A stretch of 64,000 nucleotides of DNA. It comes from Flavivirga algicola. GTDB taxonomy: Bacteria; Bacteroidota; Bacteroidia; Flavobacteriales; Flavobacteriaceae. This document shows, piece after piece, positions 56,401 through 64,000 of the stretch; position 1 is the stretch's first letter, and every line of letters starts with the position of its first letter. The DNA lies in assembly GCF_012910715.1 (NCBI RefSeq), contig NZ_JABBHF010000017.1, forward strand, positions 22,691 to 86,690, read 5' to 3'. A program made the position numbers and the translations under genes. The notes under the pieces are model-generated. The model was not told the DNA's origin, made no database searches, and saw nothing but the letters and a program-made list of their open reading frames with translations.

Positions 56401-57088
56401 AATTTGCTGCTCCATATGTGCCACTTTTACGCAATAATCGTTGACCGTCCAGCGCATACCTGTCATAAGAGTCAAAATCTACAGCATCTATTATTCCATC
56501 ATGTTGTAATGTAGAAGGAATTCTTGTAATTGTTGATAAGCCAGCAATATTCCAACCCCATCCTGCCAAACCATTAGCAGATTGACTACTAAAGGCGAGA
56601 CTTATATTTGGAGCAACGTCTTTAATACCTGGAGGCAAGCTAATGGGAACTGCATAATTCGCAGCTCCGTTTAATGAAACATTAAATAAACCAGGAGTAG
56701 TTCCTGCGGTTGCAGAAGATGCTGTTCCTCCACCTGGAGGGTCTACTCTTTCAATACACTCTCCTGTTGTAGTATCACAAATCCCATCACAATCTATACA
56801 AGGAATAGGGAGAACCTCTTCAACACATTCTCCAGTATCTGGGTCAATCCTACATGGGATTGATGGATCTGGTAGTCTTGGTGTTAATTGGCTTGCTGAT
56901 TTTGATTGAGTACTTTTTGATAGTTGGGTTTGAAGCTTTGCTTTATCATTTTTTTTAATGACAATTTTTTCATAATCCATCTTAACTGTATTTGATGGAT
57001 CTTCCAATAAATTATTAGGTGTCTGTGAAAAACCTAAAAAACTTGTGATTGTTAATATAAAACCTAAAAAGTATTTTTTTAATTGCAT
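50477..57088 (-). CDS. SpvB / FG-GAP / RHS-repeat giant protein with RHS core and Gly-rich C-terminus
   Basis: 2203 residues. Signal peptide (ending FLGFSQ); Pro-rich linker with IDPDTGECVEE; an SpvB-like domain (VSLNGAANYAVPISLPPG); FG-GAP/VCBS repeats (FDGDGKMDI, FNGDGLTDV, YNGDGKTDF, YNGDGKTDI); many YD/RHS repeats; the RHS core near 1760-1870 (YLHRDYLGSILAITD, GRMYDAQLGRFLSPDNYI, NRYSYVWNNPLVLNDPNGEF); then a variable end rich in Gly/Ala with membrane-like helices, closing GGGFGGGGAGGRW. RHS proteins wrap a C-terminal toxin or effector; this end matches no toxin I know. Second gene after the T9SS protein. Confidence 0.92.
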   Translation of the reverse strand: MQLKKYFLGFILTITSFLGFSQTPNNLLEDPSNTVKMDYEKIVIKKNDKAKLQTQLSKSTQSKSASQLTPRLPDPSIPCRIDPDTGECVEEVLPIPCIDCDGICDTTTGECIERVDPPGGGTASSATAGTTPGLFNVSLNGAANYAVPISLPPGIKDVAPNISLAFSSQSANGLAGWGWNIAGLSTITRIPSTLQHDGIIDAVDFDSYDRYALDGQRLLRKSGTYGAANSEYQTENYSNLKIRAYGTHPYGASYGPSYFIVFYPDGTRAYYNSIGSSRLEWVLHKRQDPQGNYVQYDYLQSNGLLRINTIKYGARASATSPNEIKFYYKTRTRPELSYINGNSFKRTNILDRIEVKGGGQLYRKYQLTHSTTSLGYQRITSIREYNRLNQSFPAISFSYDYSSSGVSRNGNSLTIYPGIDYRNDAMTAGEFDGDGKMDIITYNKDSRNKLNVFMDMFSNQNVSIGYSVNTEKFDGVFASTILSWNGKILQQQGVTTASETINSSNSTVRFRTFAMAAYGAVFQYDKNVNFPIGPAPFGTGASSCSQPEDRKIEKVYINGDFNGDGLTDVLAIPKKYYRKFYGMRRNCNFSSNSNVSQGNSEVYFINLKRTASTSALNIGSLANRIEDSKDKLYGVDFDGDGKTDLMHIRDGSVRVYSLNTSNNQLVQIAYLSNSYIDQDKPILLGDYNGDGKTDFTIPSSNNSSTWRFFLSRGNSVYYYSKNIGVTYTENYVHNGTRNVNGVSMSNPLYEYHYIAQDYNGDGKTDILKHEVISPYSSITQVSDRIQLYANKHNTSDSTPTFSLVTNSVRTNNGLSKFGIPIFLGANLSNNAHPEYAYIVANDVYTYEFNQDHKKDISLKRITNDGLVTDIFYERLNSRYGSDTYSFDYNENYPYVNVNIAPSLRVVKEAKNTGSGYTQRQLYQYTGAVSHAQGLGFLGFKVVKKSNWFGTDVGQLWNISKHDMQKRGAIKQQWVATYASDSPPSSFVTKSDYTYSTQTLSNKVFINIPTRIVKTDGLQSISSTENYTYDGYKNPLSISTTFSGGSKTVTYQYANNPSSTSQYYHIGRPTKKIETSVIGGNSFSVETQYTYSNNLLTQTRKKGAGTPWLTENFLYDAFGNNTRKTISGSGITSRIEYFKYDSSGRFMIENTDVLGLKTKYTFNTSTGTPLTKINPYNQTTRFAYDEWQRLLKETDYLGKETNYSYNRENVSGIGSCLTTSIDYPEGKDTKAFYNSFGWEVQNQILGLNNKWRTKRFEFDAIGRQIRESEPYFNGGNPTQWNQVYYDQYGRQISQSLYTGKTINISYSGLSSTVNDGTKSITTTKDALGNITKLQDIGGTINYQYYGNGVMKSANYGSHTVTTTIDGWGRKASLSDPSAGTYTYTYNILGEVTKETTPKGFTEYTYDNYGRISNKKISGDNTNTNINYTFNATSKLLEKISGTAQGRAYVYDYFYDSNKRLNKVKESNGGSAAFEKQMSYDSFGRVSSNTFISSRSGVSSTVKVKNIYDPAGIQKEIRDFNSNNLLWKLNNEDARGNILEVDLGNGITKARQYDQYGFLTNITDKDDSSGGAQALKMDYSFDASRGILNSRKNYAFNNWDESFTHDNLDRLTQISGATSHTKSYDGRGRITNNSFVGDYSYDNNSIYQLDNIDLNNQGDLYYQQHSLQQITYNAYKKPVEIYEKDKGRVTFEYGPMQNRTVALYGGTEVDKYSRQYRKIYSSIMPVEIIDDTENNAIKIITYIGGDAYSAPITHIKQSGREPIDGYHYLHRDYLGSILAITDANGIVKEQRQFGAWGATDKFIDSQGNTYFNHTSLVGRGFTGHEHFFEVSLIHMNGRMYDAQLGRFLSPDNYIQEPYNTQSFNRYSYVWNNPLVLNDPNGEFIITALIGAVVGVLTNGIINTINGEGFFVGAGKAALFGAIGGAASFGIGELAGAISSSLTSSGVTAATASIITTGFQITAHAILGGTMSAVQGGKFGAGALSGAFGSALGGATNKWLSKASNFLRAVGTTFSGAMSGGFGSVIAGGNFWQGFRNGAISAGLNHVAHTISHKIEIEKIIKEYEANEKRMIDNTIKISALQNFTEMGQLRKLIEAYASTWADTAETSSVDTIWSEVEAAMLALGVGASAASGGYSDTIAGIVMTRYMAENFYLTAVNSSYKPLIVKYAPHYALNHSMMTYEQEQNYYRECNCGGGFGGGGAGGRW

Positions 57089-57102
57089 TCCCCTTTAATT
57101 TA

Positions 57103-58212
57103 TTAGTTTTTGATTATTTTTTTTGTAATACTGTTGCTTCCATCATTCATATGTATATGAAGAAAATAAATTCCAGAAGGCATATCCGTTAAATCAACTT
57201 TTAAGTCTTGAGAGTTAACTTTTAATGTTCTAATCAATGAAGAATTTGAGCTATAAACGTTTACTGAAGATATTTTTTTAAGTAGTGAAACTCCTATATT
57301 TATAGACACAAAACCTTTGGTTGGGTTTGGAAAGATAGATAGTTGTTCTTCAAAATTAACAACTTCAGGTTCTATAGACTCCACTATCTCGTCTGTTTCT
57401 TTTTTGTTGGTTTTTTTTCCTGCTGAACCACATGCATCTGGACAGTAAAAACGTTCCGTTTGATTTCCTGCAGTATCGTAAGTAAAAGTTAGTTGAGAAT
57501 CTGGGTTTAAACTTAATAAGTCATTTACTGAAGGCATAATACTATGATTGACTTGTTCCAATCTAGGTTTATAAAAGTATTGCCTATCCGCAGTATTAGT
57601 ATCGTAATATAAATAAGCTCTATGTCTTAAACGAGTGGTAGATGGGCTAAACTTAAAATCAGTTGTACTCAGTACTTTTTCACCAGTTAAGCCATCATAT
57701 ATTCCCCCTTCATTAAAACCAAAAGGAAAGTTTTTACTTCGAATGAAACCAACTAACAGATACCATCTATCGAGTTTGGGTAAATCGCCAACAAAAAAAT
57801 AAGGATTTCTAATAGCAATATTATCAAAATTTAAGATTGTGTAGTCATGAATACTTGAATCAGGTTGCCATTGTTGGCATCCAAAATACGTATTACCTGA
57901 TTTAGAATTCGTCTTTTTTATCCAAACGCTGAATCGATAATCTCTAGCATTATTTATATTATGGTAGCTTGAATTCCAGCCACCATCAGCATTACTAGAG
58001 GCATCAGGAATTGCTTTCCATAGAATAACATTTTCTCCTACGTGGTTTCTTCCTAATTCTCTAATGTTTTCAGTTGTTGAACCATTTTGGCTAAATCCAG
58101 TCACACTGCCTGAACCAACTGTCCATGTGTTGGTGTTTAAAAGATTTTGAGAATAAATTGACTGAAAGTTTATATATAGAAGAATAAACCACAAATTTTT
58201 TATTGCTTTCAT
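57103..58212 (-). CDS. T9SS type A sorting-domain protein, RHS partner
   Basis: 369 residues. Signal peptide (ending QSIYSQ), an N-terminal jelly-roll-like domain (residues 25-240), a short FTYDTAGNQTERFYCPDACG segment resembling an RHS/YD unit, and a C-terminal T9SS type A domain (LSIFPNPTKGFVSIN, LTDMPSGIYFLHI, ITKKIIKN). 14 bases before the RHS gene, so first gene of that operon. It may pass the RHS protein or its shell to the surface. I see no TAnnTTTG box in front of it. Confidence 0.85.
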   Translation of the reverse strand: MKAIKNLWFILLYINFQSIYSQNLLNTNTWTVGSGSVTGFSQNGSTTENIRELGRNHVGENVILWKAIPDASSNADGGWNSSYHNINNARDYRFSVWIKKTNSKSGNTYFGCQQWQPDSSIHDYTILNFDNIAIRNPYFFVGDLPKLDRWYLLVGFIRSKNFPFGFNEGGIYDGLTGEKVLSTTDFKFSPSTTRLRHRAYLYYDTNTADRQYFYKPRLEQVNHSIMPSVNDLLSLNPDSQLTFTYDTAGNQTERFYCPDACGSAGKKTNKKETDEIVESIEPEVVNFEEQLSIFPNPTKGFVSINIGVSLLKKISSVNVYSSNSSLIRTLKVNSQDLKVDLTDMPSGIYFLHIHMNDGSNSITKKIIKN

Positions 58213-58287
58213 AAAATATTTTTGAATAAGTATTAGTGTAAATAGATATGTTTTAATCAGGTGATTACTTGTAATGTTTTACGGCTG

Positions 58288-58301
58288 GAATGCTTCAATA
58301 T
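58288..58301 (+). promoter_or_regulatory. Candidate target site of guide RNA 2
   Basis: GAATGCTTCAATAT is identical to the first 14 bases after the scaffold of candidate guide RNA 2 (26269-26282). It is preceded by G and lies in the 317-base gap between two divergent units: 76 bases from the T9SS/RHS operon start and 228 from the AraC gene start. The flanking bases differ, so it is not a duplicated segment. Confidence 0.5.
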
Positions 58302-58497
58302 GTGTTTTCTGATTTCAGGGAAGGAAAATATTTCTTTCATAGTTAGACTTGGCCAAATGGATTTAATAAAAATTAAAAGCTAATTAATAGTTATCCCAAA
58401 ACGATTCATATCTGTACAAGTTTTAGGACAGGTCAAATCTGCAACGTATGTAAGGTTTTTGCAAACTAAGTTTCTCTGTTTTTATAAATTTAGAGTC

Positions 58498-58513
58498 TAA
58501 ATTTGTAAATTTG
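58498..58513 (+). promoter_or_regulatory. Tandem -7 boxes for the TPR-AraC gene
   Basis: Two adjacent exact TAnnTTTG matches (TAAATTTG twice, at 58498 and 58506) 17 to 32 bases before the start codon at 58530. No clear -33 TTTG at the usual distance. Confidence 0.45.
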
Positions 58514-58529
58514 GGCTTACAAAAATGTT

Positions 58530-60218
58530 ATGAATCTATTCTCTAGTTGGTTTTCTGTACTTTTTACGATCTTAATTTGTAACTCTGCTAATTGTCAAGG
58601 TTATAGAAAGGATTCATTAAAAGGTAAAACTTATAAATACCTAGAAAAGAAATTTTTTAAAAATCAACATGATCCTAAGTTAGCCTCAATCTATGTTGAC
58701 GTATGGATAAATAAAGCTAAAGTGGAAAAGGATACTTTTAACTTAGCTAGTGCTTATTTGTATAAGTCGTATATTTTAGAATATAAAGAAGCCGTAAAAT
58801 ATTCAGATAGTGTTCTTTTTTTGACCAGAGATTATTTAAATGAAAAGTTCCCTGCTTTAGGATATATGATAAGAGGGTATCATCATTATTCAATAGGAGA
58901 AGATAAAAAGGCATTAGATGATTATTTAGCAGCTTATAACTATGCCTTAAAACGAAATAACATAAATCAACAAATTGAAATACAGCAATTCATAGGAGGA
59001 ATGCATTATAATTCGGGAAATTATAACGAAGCTATAAAAATTTTTAAAAATCAATATTCTTATTTTGAATCTAAACCAGAGTTTAAAATAAAAAATAAAG
59101 CTGATTATTTGTTAGTTTTAGATGACTTGTCTAAGTCTTATTTAAGAGGTAAGAAAACTGATTCGGCACTCATATATACTATTAAAGGAATTAAGCTTAG
59201 TCTAAATAATGATAATGAAATGTATAGTCGTTTTTTATTAAATAGTGCTATTTCTTTTTATTATAAACAGGATAATTCCAAAGCTTTGGATAGCTTAAAC
59301 AAAGTAGAATCAATGTTAGACAATACTAGTCTGGCAATTTGTATGTATTATAAAGCTAAAGTTTTTCAAAAGAATGATGAACAAAAATCGATTCAATATT
59401 TTGAAAAAATCGATTCAATATATAAAAAAAATAATGTTTCTTTTCTTGAATTAAGAGATGTGTATAAATCAATGTTTGATTATTATTCTCAAAATGGAAC
59501 TGAAAAAGAGCAATTGAATTCAGTTAACAAATTGATAGAAATAGATAGTATACTGGACATTGATTTCAAAAATATTAATGATGGGATTATTAAAAATTAT
59601 GAAGTTCCTAAACTTAAAAACGAAAAGGTTAAATTAGAAAAAGAATTAATTAAGTATAAATTAAATAATAAAGGGATAATATATACTGCAATCATAACAA
59701 CATTGTTTTTTACTTTTTTATTGTTAAACTTTTATAGAAAACAGAAACGATATAAAAAGAGATTTAATGAAATTATTAACCAACAGAAAAAAAATAATCA
59801 TAAGCTCCAAAAAAACACATTAAATAATGAAAATAATGAAATTGGGATTTCTAACGAAGTAATATCTAATATTTTGAAGCAATTAGAATTTTTTGAATCT
59901 AAAGATTATTTTACAAAAAATGATATTACTTTGAATAAATTGTCCAAAGAATTTAAGACTAACACTGCCTATTTATCTAAAGTTATAAATCATTACAAAA
60001 AGGAATCTTTTTCCAGCTATTTGAGTAGTTTGAGAATAGAATACGCTATAAAAGAGTTGAAAAATAACAAAACATTTAGAAATTATACAGTAATGGCCAT
60101 GGCAAAAGAAATCGGATTTAATAACTCAGAATCATTTTCTAAAGCATTTTATAGAAAAACAGGTATTTATCCTTCATATTTTATAAAGCAACTTAACCAA
60201 ACATCAAAAAAACTATAA
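58530..60218 (+). CDS. TPR-containing membrane-bound AraC-type regulator
   Basis: 562 residues. Signal peptide (ending NSANCQG), a periplasmic TPR domain (residues 40-350), one membrane helix near 385-405 (IIYTAIITTLFFTFLLLNF), a coiled linker and an AraC HTH at about 455-560 (LNKLSKEFKTNTAYLSKVIN, MAMAKEIGFNNSESFSKAF, GIYPSYF). The layout senses an external or periplasmic signal and acts directly on DNA. Downstream are the Gly-Gly peptide and the S9 peptidase on the same strand, likely its targets. Confidence 0.9.
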   Translation: MNLFSSWFSVLFTILICNSANCQGYRKDSLKGKTYKYLEKKFFKNQHDPKLASIYVDVWINKAKVEKDTFNLASAYLYKSYILEYKEAVKYSDSVLFLTRDYLNEKFPALGYMIRGYHHYSIGEDKKALDDYLAAYNYALKRNNINQQIEIQQFIGGMHYNSGNYNEAIKIFKNQYSYFESKPEFKIKNKADYLLVLDDLSKSYLRGKKTDSALIYTIKGIKLSLNNDNEMYSRFLLNSAISFYYKQDNSKALDSLNKVESMLDNTSLAICMYYKAKVFQKNDEQKSIQYFEKIDSIYKKNNVSFLELRDVYKSMFDYYSQNGTEKEQLNSVNKLIEIDSILDIDFKNINDGIIKNYEVPKLKNEKVKLEKELIKYKLNNKGIIYTAIITTLFFTFLLLNFYRKQKRYKKRFNEIINQQKKNNHKLQKNTLNNENNEIGISNEVISNILKQLEFFESKDYFTKNDITLNKLSKEFKTNTAYLSKVINHYKKESFSSYLSSLRIEYAIKELKNNKTFRNYTVMAMAKEIGFNNSESFSKAFYRKTGIYPSYFIKQLNQTSKKL

Positions 60219-60322
60219 ATTTAATAGTCTAAATTTATAAATTAAGAGATTAATCAGGTTGTTACATTGATGGTTTGAAGAATTTTGATGTAAGTTTGAT
60301 AACTAATTAAATTTTTAAAAAA

Positions 60323-60460
60323 ATGAAAAAAAACAAAAAACAAATCATCAAAAGTCTAGGAGATTTTTCTAAATTTAAATTAAACAATTCTAAACTAGTA
60401 ATAGGTGGAACTGATGATCCAATAGATAGAAAGAAATTAAAAGTACCTAGTGCTGGATAA
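60323..60460 (+). CDS. Double-glycine leader peptide (secreted peptide precursor)
   Basis: 45 residues, too short for most gene callers: a Lys-rich start (MKKNKKQIIKSLGDFSKFKL), then NNSKLVIGG with Gly28-Gly29, then a 16-residue core TDDPIDRKKLKVPSAG. The leader pattern with Leu and Val before Gly-Gly fits processing by a C39 peptidase exporter. It lies between the TPR-AraC gene and the S9 peptidase, with an A-rich region upstream of its ATG. The core has no Cys and no obvious modification enzyme nearby, so an unmodified peptide signal or bacteriocin-like product is possible. Confidence 0.65.
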   Translation: MKKNKKQIIKSLGDFSKFKLNNSKLVIGGTDDPIDRKKLKVPSAG

Positions 60461-60477
60461 AATTATTTCTTAATCAT

Positions 60478-60500
60478 TTCCTTTACATCCCTTAAAGGAA
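60478..60500 (+). terminator. Hairpin between peptide gene and S9 peptidase
   Basis: TTCCTTTA pairs with TAAAGGAA around a 7-base loop, followed by TTTAAAAG. A weak terminator or attenuator that would keep the peptide transcript more abundant than the peptidase. Confidence 0.45.
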
Positions 60501-60538
60501 TTTAAAAGCCTTTTAAGAGATTAAATAATTTAAAAAAT

Positions 60539-62731
60539 ATGAAAAGACTGTTATTTATATTGACTATATTTTCTACAGTAGCTTGTACTGAAAAAAATAA
60601 TTTTGATAAAAAATATTTGACTCTAAAAATTGAGGAAAAACCAGCTTTGGAAAAATATTTTGGTGCAAATGTAAATGACATCTATAGAAATTTAGAAGAT
60701 ACAAAGGACTCATTGGTTGATAGCTGGTATAGAAATCAAAATAATTTTGCTAAATCAATTTTAGATAGTATCTCAGGAAGAGATAATTTAACTAAAGAAC
60801 TATACGAAATAAGTAGTAGAAAATCTTTTAGTATAAGAAGGGTTAATGTTACTCCTAATGATAAATACTTTTTTCTAAAGAAAGAAGCAGATGAAAGTTA
60901 TTATAAACTATTTTATAAAGAAAACTTGCAATCTGATACTGTTATTCTATTAGATCCTAAGAAATTAAATATTAATGATAGAAATGATTACGTCATAAAT
61001 TATATCAAACCAAGTTGGGATGGTAAATATGTAACCGTTTCACTTACTTATTCAGGGAGGGACTTATCTGAATTAGTGGTATTAGACGTTACTAATGAAA
61101 AATTACTGCCACAGATTTTGGCTAATGCTTGGCCAACTAGTTTTTTAGGAGTTAATTGGTTACCTGATAACTCTGGATTTACTTACTTAAGGTTTCAAGA
61201 TACTGACATAACCAATCCAAAATTTAAGCGAAACTCTCAATCTGTTTTGCATTTGCTAAAAGATAAAAATGGTAAGGTTGATTATATTTTTGGTAATAAA
61301 ACACATCCTAAATTAAATATTTCTGAAACGCTTTACCCTACTACTAAAATTCATTCCGAAAAAGATAAATACATCATAGGTTACCTTTCAGAAGTAGATA
61401 ATTATTGGAAAGCATATTATGCTAATATTTCAGATATAAAATCTGGAAACTATGATTGGAAACCTTTGTATGATAAAAAAGACAAAGTTTTAACTCAAAA
61501 AGGATATTTTGTTGATAATGACTTCATTTTTTTATCAGCTAAAGATGCTGACAATAAAAAAATAATGTCAGTTAAGACCTCAGAATTAAATTTTGATGAG
61601 GCAGTTACCTTAGTAAGTGAAAAGTCAGAAGAAGTTATCGATGATTTTGAAATAACTAAAGATGCCATATTTTATTCAACTCTAAAACATGGAGTAGATG
61701 CCAATTTATATAAATTGGTTGATGGGAATGAAGAAAAATTAAAAACCCCAAAAAAGGCAGGTAGAATAACTTTAAATAATAAATCACCATATTCTAGTGA
61801 ATTGTGGGTAGCTATCGAAGGGTGGACAAGTCCCTATATCGAATATTTTTATGATATCAAATCGAATACATTTTCAAAATATAGTCTATCCTCAAGTGTA
61901 GAATATCCTGAATTTAATAATATAATTGCTGAAGAGGTACTTGTTAAAGCTCATGATGGAGAAGAAATTCCTCTATCAATCATTAGAAATACTGATTTTG
62001 ATAAAAATCATAAAGCTCCTGTTTTTTTGTACAGTTATGGAGCGTATGGAGATATTGAAAGTCCATATTTTTCGAGTTTAATGTTAAGTTTTATCAAAAA
62101 AGGAGGTATCTATGCTATTGCTCATGTTAGAGGTGGAGGAGAAAAAGGTGATAAATGGCATAAGGGAGGATATAAAACTACTAAATCTAATTCGTGGAAA
62201 GACTTGATTTCTTGTTCTGAATATCTTTTGAAAGAAAAATTAACAATTAAAGAAAATATAGCACTATATGGCGCAAGTGCAGGAGGAATAACAGTCGGAA
62301 GAGCAATGATTGAACGCCCAGACCTTTTTAAGGTTGTTATTTCTCAATATGGTTACTTAAATCCTTTTAGAAGTGAGGTTATCGGTTCCGCAGGTACAAA
62401 TTCTGAAGAGTTTGGATCTGCAAAAGATTCTTTGGAATGTTTGTCTTTAATTAACATGGATCCATATTTGAATCTCAAGAATGATGAGGATTATCCTGCG
62501 GTTTATTTGACTACAGGTATGAACGATCCTCAAGTTCAGCCTTGGATGTCAGGTAAATTTGTTGCTAGATTACAAAATAATGATAAACTTAAAAATCCTG
62601 TTTTATTGTTAGCAGATTATGAAACTGGGCATGGAGATAACTCAAATGAACTTAAAATATACAAAGATTGGGCGAATATCTTCTCATTTATTTTCTGGCA
62701 AACAGGACATCCTGATTATCAGTTAAAATAA
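60539..62731 (+). CDS. S9 family prolyl oligopeptidase lipoprotein
   Basis: 730 residues. Lipobox FSTVACTEK (Cys16), a seven-bladed propeller (about residues 60-440) and an alpha/beta-hydrolase domain with the triad Ser580 (YGASAGGITVG), Asp663 (MNDPQVQPW) and His698 (TGHGDN). It cuts short peptides after proline and is membrane-anchored in the periplasm or outside. The neighbouring peptide has Pro33 and Pro42 in its core, so the protease may process or destroy it; that is inference. Confidence 0.93.
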   Translation: MKRLLFILTIFSTVACTEKNNFDKKYLTLKIEEKPALEKYFGANVNDIYRNLEDTKDSLVDSWYRNQNNFAKSILDSISGRDNLTKELYEISSRKSFSIRRVNVTPNDKYFFLKKEADESYYKLFYKENLQSDTVILLDPKKLNINDRNDYVINYIKPSWDGKYVTVSLTYSGRDLSELVVLDVTNEKLLPQILANAWPTSFLGVNWLPDNSGFTYLRFQDTDITNPKFKRNSQSVLHLLKDKNGKVDYIFGNKTHPKLNISETLYPTTKIHSEKDKYIIGYLSEVDNYWKAYYANISDIKSGNYDWKPLYDKKDKVLTQKGYFVDNDFIFLSAKDADNKKIMSVKTSELNFDEAVTLVSEKSEEVIDDFEITKDAIFYSTLKHGVDANLYKLVDGNEEKLKTPKKAGRITLNNKSPYSSELWVAIEGWTSPYIEYFYDIKSNTFSKYSLSSSVEYPEFNNIIAEEVLVKAHDGEEIPLSIIRNTDFDKNHKAPVFLYSYGAYGDIESPYFSSLMLSFIKKGGIYAIAHVRGGGEKGDKWHKGGYKTTKSNSWKDLISCSEYLLKEKLTIKENIALYGASAGGITVGRAMIERPDLFKVVISQYGYLNPFRSEVIGSAGTNSEEFGSAKDSLECLSLINMDPYLNLKNDEDYPAVYLTTGMNDPQVQPWMSGKFVARLQNNDKLKNPVLLLADYETGHGDNSNELKIYKDWANIFSFIFWQTGHPDYQLK

Positions 62732-62975
62732 AGGGGTTAAGATATTAATTAAAATGGGTAAATCAGTATCATTCTGATATTCTCCATTTTTTTGTAAAAT
62801 ACAAAAAGTAAATTTTTCTATAGAATTTTATAAATCAAGAGGTTGTATTTATAAATCTTGGGAGAGACTGTTTTTTAAAACTTCATTTTATAACGAATTT
62901 TAACAAAAAAGAATAGGTTTAAACAAATCATGGCAAATCTATATAAAGCCTTATTTGTTAAGTGGAAAATATAAA

Positions 62976-63806
62976 ATGGAAACTCTCTCAATTATAAGTG
63001 AATTTAAAAGACAATTACAAGACATAGAGCAATTTGAATATGATGCTATACGACAATCCAGAAAAGTTATTTTACTAAGTCGAAAGGTGCTTTCAAATCT
63101 TAAAAAAGAAGTATCTAAAAATAGCTTTAATTCTATAGGTGATGAAGTTCAATTCTTTAAAAACACTAAACAAATACCTTTAAAAAGCCTCATTTATCAT
63201 TTAGAATGTTACAATTTTGAAATACATTATCCCAAAATAGGAAAAAAGAAACAGCAAAAATTCATCACAAAATCAAAACATAAAATACAAACCTTCTTTG
63301 CAAGACATTTAGATTTTATTAACTATATAGAACAAAATCACAATCATTTAGACTCATGGTATTTTACTAGACTGTACAATAATGAAATAAAAATTATCCC
63401 TATACAGGATTATACTTTAGAAATAGAATTTAATACATCACATGATATTCTATTAGGTAAACTAAATGCCTATAAACGTTTTATTAAATATTTGGAAGCC
63501 CGATTTGAAAAGCAAGAACAAAAAATAAACATAGATGACTTAGTTAAACAGTATAATTTAAAATGGACTTCAAGCAAAACTGCACTTACTGAGCTCATAT
63601 ATGCTCTTTATTACAGTCGAGTCATCAATAATGGAAATACAGATAAAAGAGAAATTGTCATGGCATTTCAAAAACTCTTCAATTTTGATTTAGGCGATTT
63701 TTATAAAATACATTCCGAAATCAAATCCAGAAAAAAAAGTAGAACCCGATTTTTAGATGAACTTTCCATGAGCTTTATGCATGAAATCGAAAAATCAGAA
63801 AGATAA
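62976..63806 (+). CDS. RteC-domain protein
   Basis: 276 residues from the Met at 62976 (METLSIISEFKRQLQDIEQF); an in-frame Met at 62955 adds seven residues. EVQFFKNTKQIPLKSLIYHL, then an FEIHYPKIG segment, and KLNAYKRFIKYLEARFEKQE match RteC, the regulator of excision and transfer functions in Bacteroides tetracycline elements. C-terminal KWTSSKTALTELIYALYYSR resembles its DNA-binding end. No transfer genes adjoin in the window, so it may belong to an element further right. Confidence 0.8.
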   Translation: METLSIISEFKRQLQDIEQFEYDAIRQSRKVILLSRKVLSNLKKEVSKNSFNSIGDEVQFFKNTKQIPLKSLIYHLECYNFEIHYPKIGKKKQQKFITKSKHKIQTFFARHLDFINYIEQNHNHLDSWYFTRLYNNEIKIIPIQDYTLEIEFNTSHDILLGKLNAYKRFIKYLEARFEKQEQKINIDDLVKQYNLKWTSSKTALTELIYALYYSRVINNGNTDKREIVMAFQKLFNFDLGDFYKIHSEIKSRKKSRTRFLDELSMSFMHEIEKSER

Positions 63807-63951
63807 GCTATCTTACAAAAGAGCCGAGTCAGGTACAACTTCGAGATTTTTGATTTTCATGACTTCAAACTATTTTTACAAGCCTTCTTGTACCCATTGT
63901 GTCTGTTGCACAAAATCATGCTAAAGATAGATAAAATTCGTATTTTGTTAT

Positions 63952-64000
63952 ATGCAAGGCAAGAAAGATTACCAAGAAAAATTGTTTGCTCAATTTCAGT
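63952..64000 (+). CDS. Start of an IS1182-like transposase, cut by window end
   Basis: Only 16 codons visible: MQGKKDYQEKLFAQFQ. This opening is characteristic of Bacteroidetes IS1182-type transposases. TGTGTCTGTTGCACAA about 55 bases upstream could be part of the left terminal inverted repeat. Rests on a short stretch. Confidence 0.5.
   Translation, partial: MQGKKDYQEKLFAQFQ

Overview
Low-GC genome of a marine-type member of the Flavobacteriaceae (Bacteroidota). Evidence: a hybrid two-component regulator controlling a carbohydrate locus, type IX secretion sorting domains, SusR/AraC-type regulation, TAnnTTTG promoter boxes, an RteC-like protein, a BfmA/BtgA mobilization protein and Bacteroidetes-type tyrosine integrases.

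Region 1 (1-21056) is a polysaccharide utilization locus. A hybrid two-component sensor/regulator (minus strand, cut by the window start) diverges from a co-directional operon of eight exported enzymes: GH3, GH95, three related right-handed beta-helix proteins of GH141 type, GH29, GH30 and GH88. The set points to a fucose- and uronic-acid-containing glycan. No SusC/SusD pair or sulfatase is in view. trxB follows, then a tRNA-Pro(GGG).

Region 2 (22399-38683) is a 16.3 kb integrative element inserted at the 3' end of that tRNA, bounded by a 17-bp direct repeat and carrying its own integrase. Its first cargo is the most striking thing in the window: an ECF-type sigma factor directly coupled to a RuvC-dead, C-terminally truncated Cas12f/TnpB-like protein. 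Structured RNA candidates lie on both sides: one on the minus strand starting at the dCas12f stop codon, one divergent on the plus strand, and a decayed relative further on. This is the architecture of an RNA-guided transcription system. The presumed guide of the divergent RNA has a 14-nt exact match in the intergenic region at 58288-58301, between an RHS/T9SS operon and a TPR-AraC regulator. The presumed guide of the other RNA matches 16 of 17 nt inside the divergent RNA gene, suggesting feedback. The rest of the element holds a regulator, cassette-like unknown genes separated by palindromes, a predicted nuclease with a zinc tail, a mobilization protein with an oriT-like hairpin, a HEPN-like protein and a complete ABC-three-component (SMEK / middle component / DUF2326 ATPase) defence-type operon.

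Region 3 (38684-41207) is the debris of a second element in tandem at the same site: a decayed integrase, the C-terminal end of a TraG/VirD4 coupling protein and a frameshifted phospholipase-D-like gene.

Region 4 (41234-64000) is a secretion and surface region: a C39-peptidase ABC exporter with its HlyD partner, a giant T9SS type B PKD protein, a lipoprotein, a TPM-domain lipoprotein, a 2203-residue SpvB/RHS protein with a T9SS partner, a TPR-AraC membrane regulator, a 45-residue double-glycine peptide with an S9 prolyl oligopeptidase lipoprotein, an RteC-like protein, and the start of an IS transposase at the right edge.
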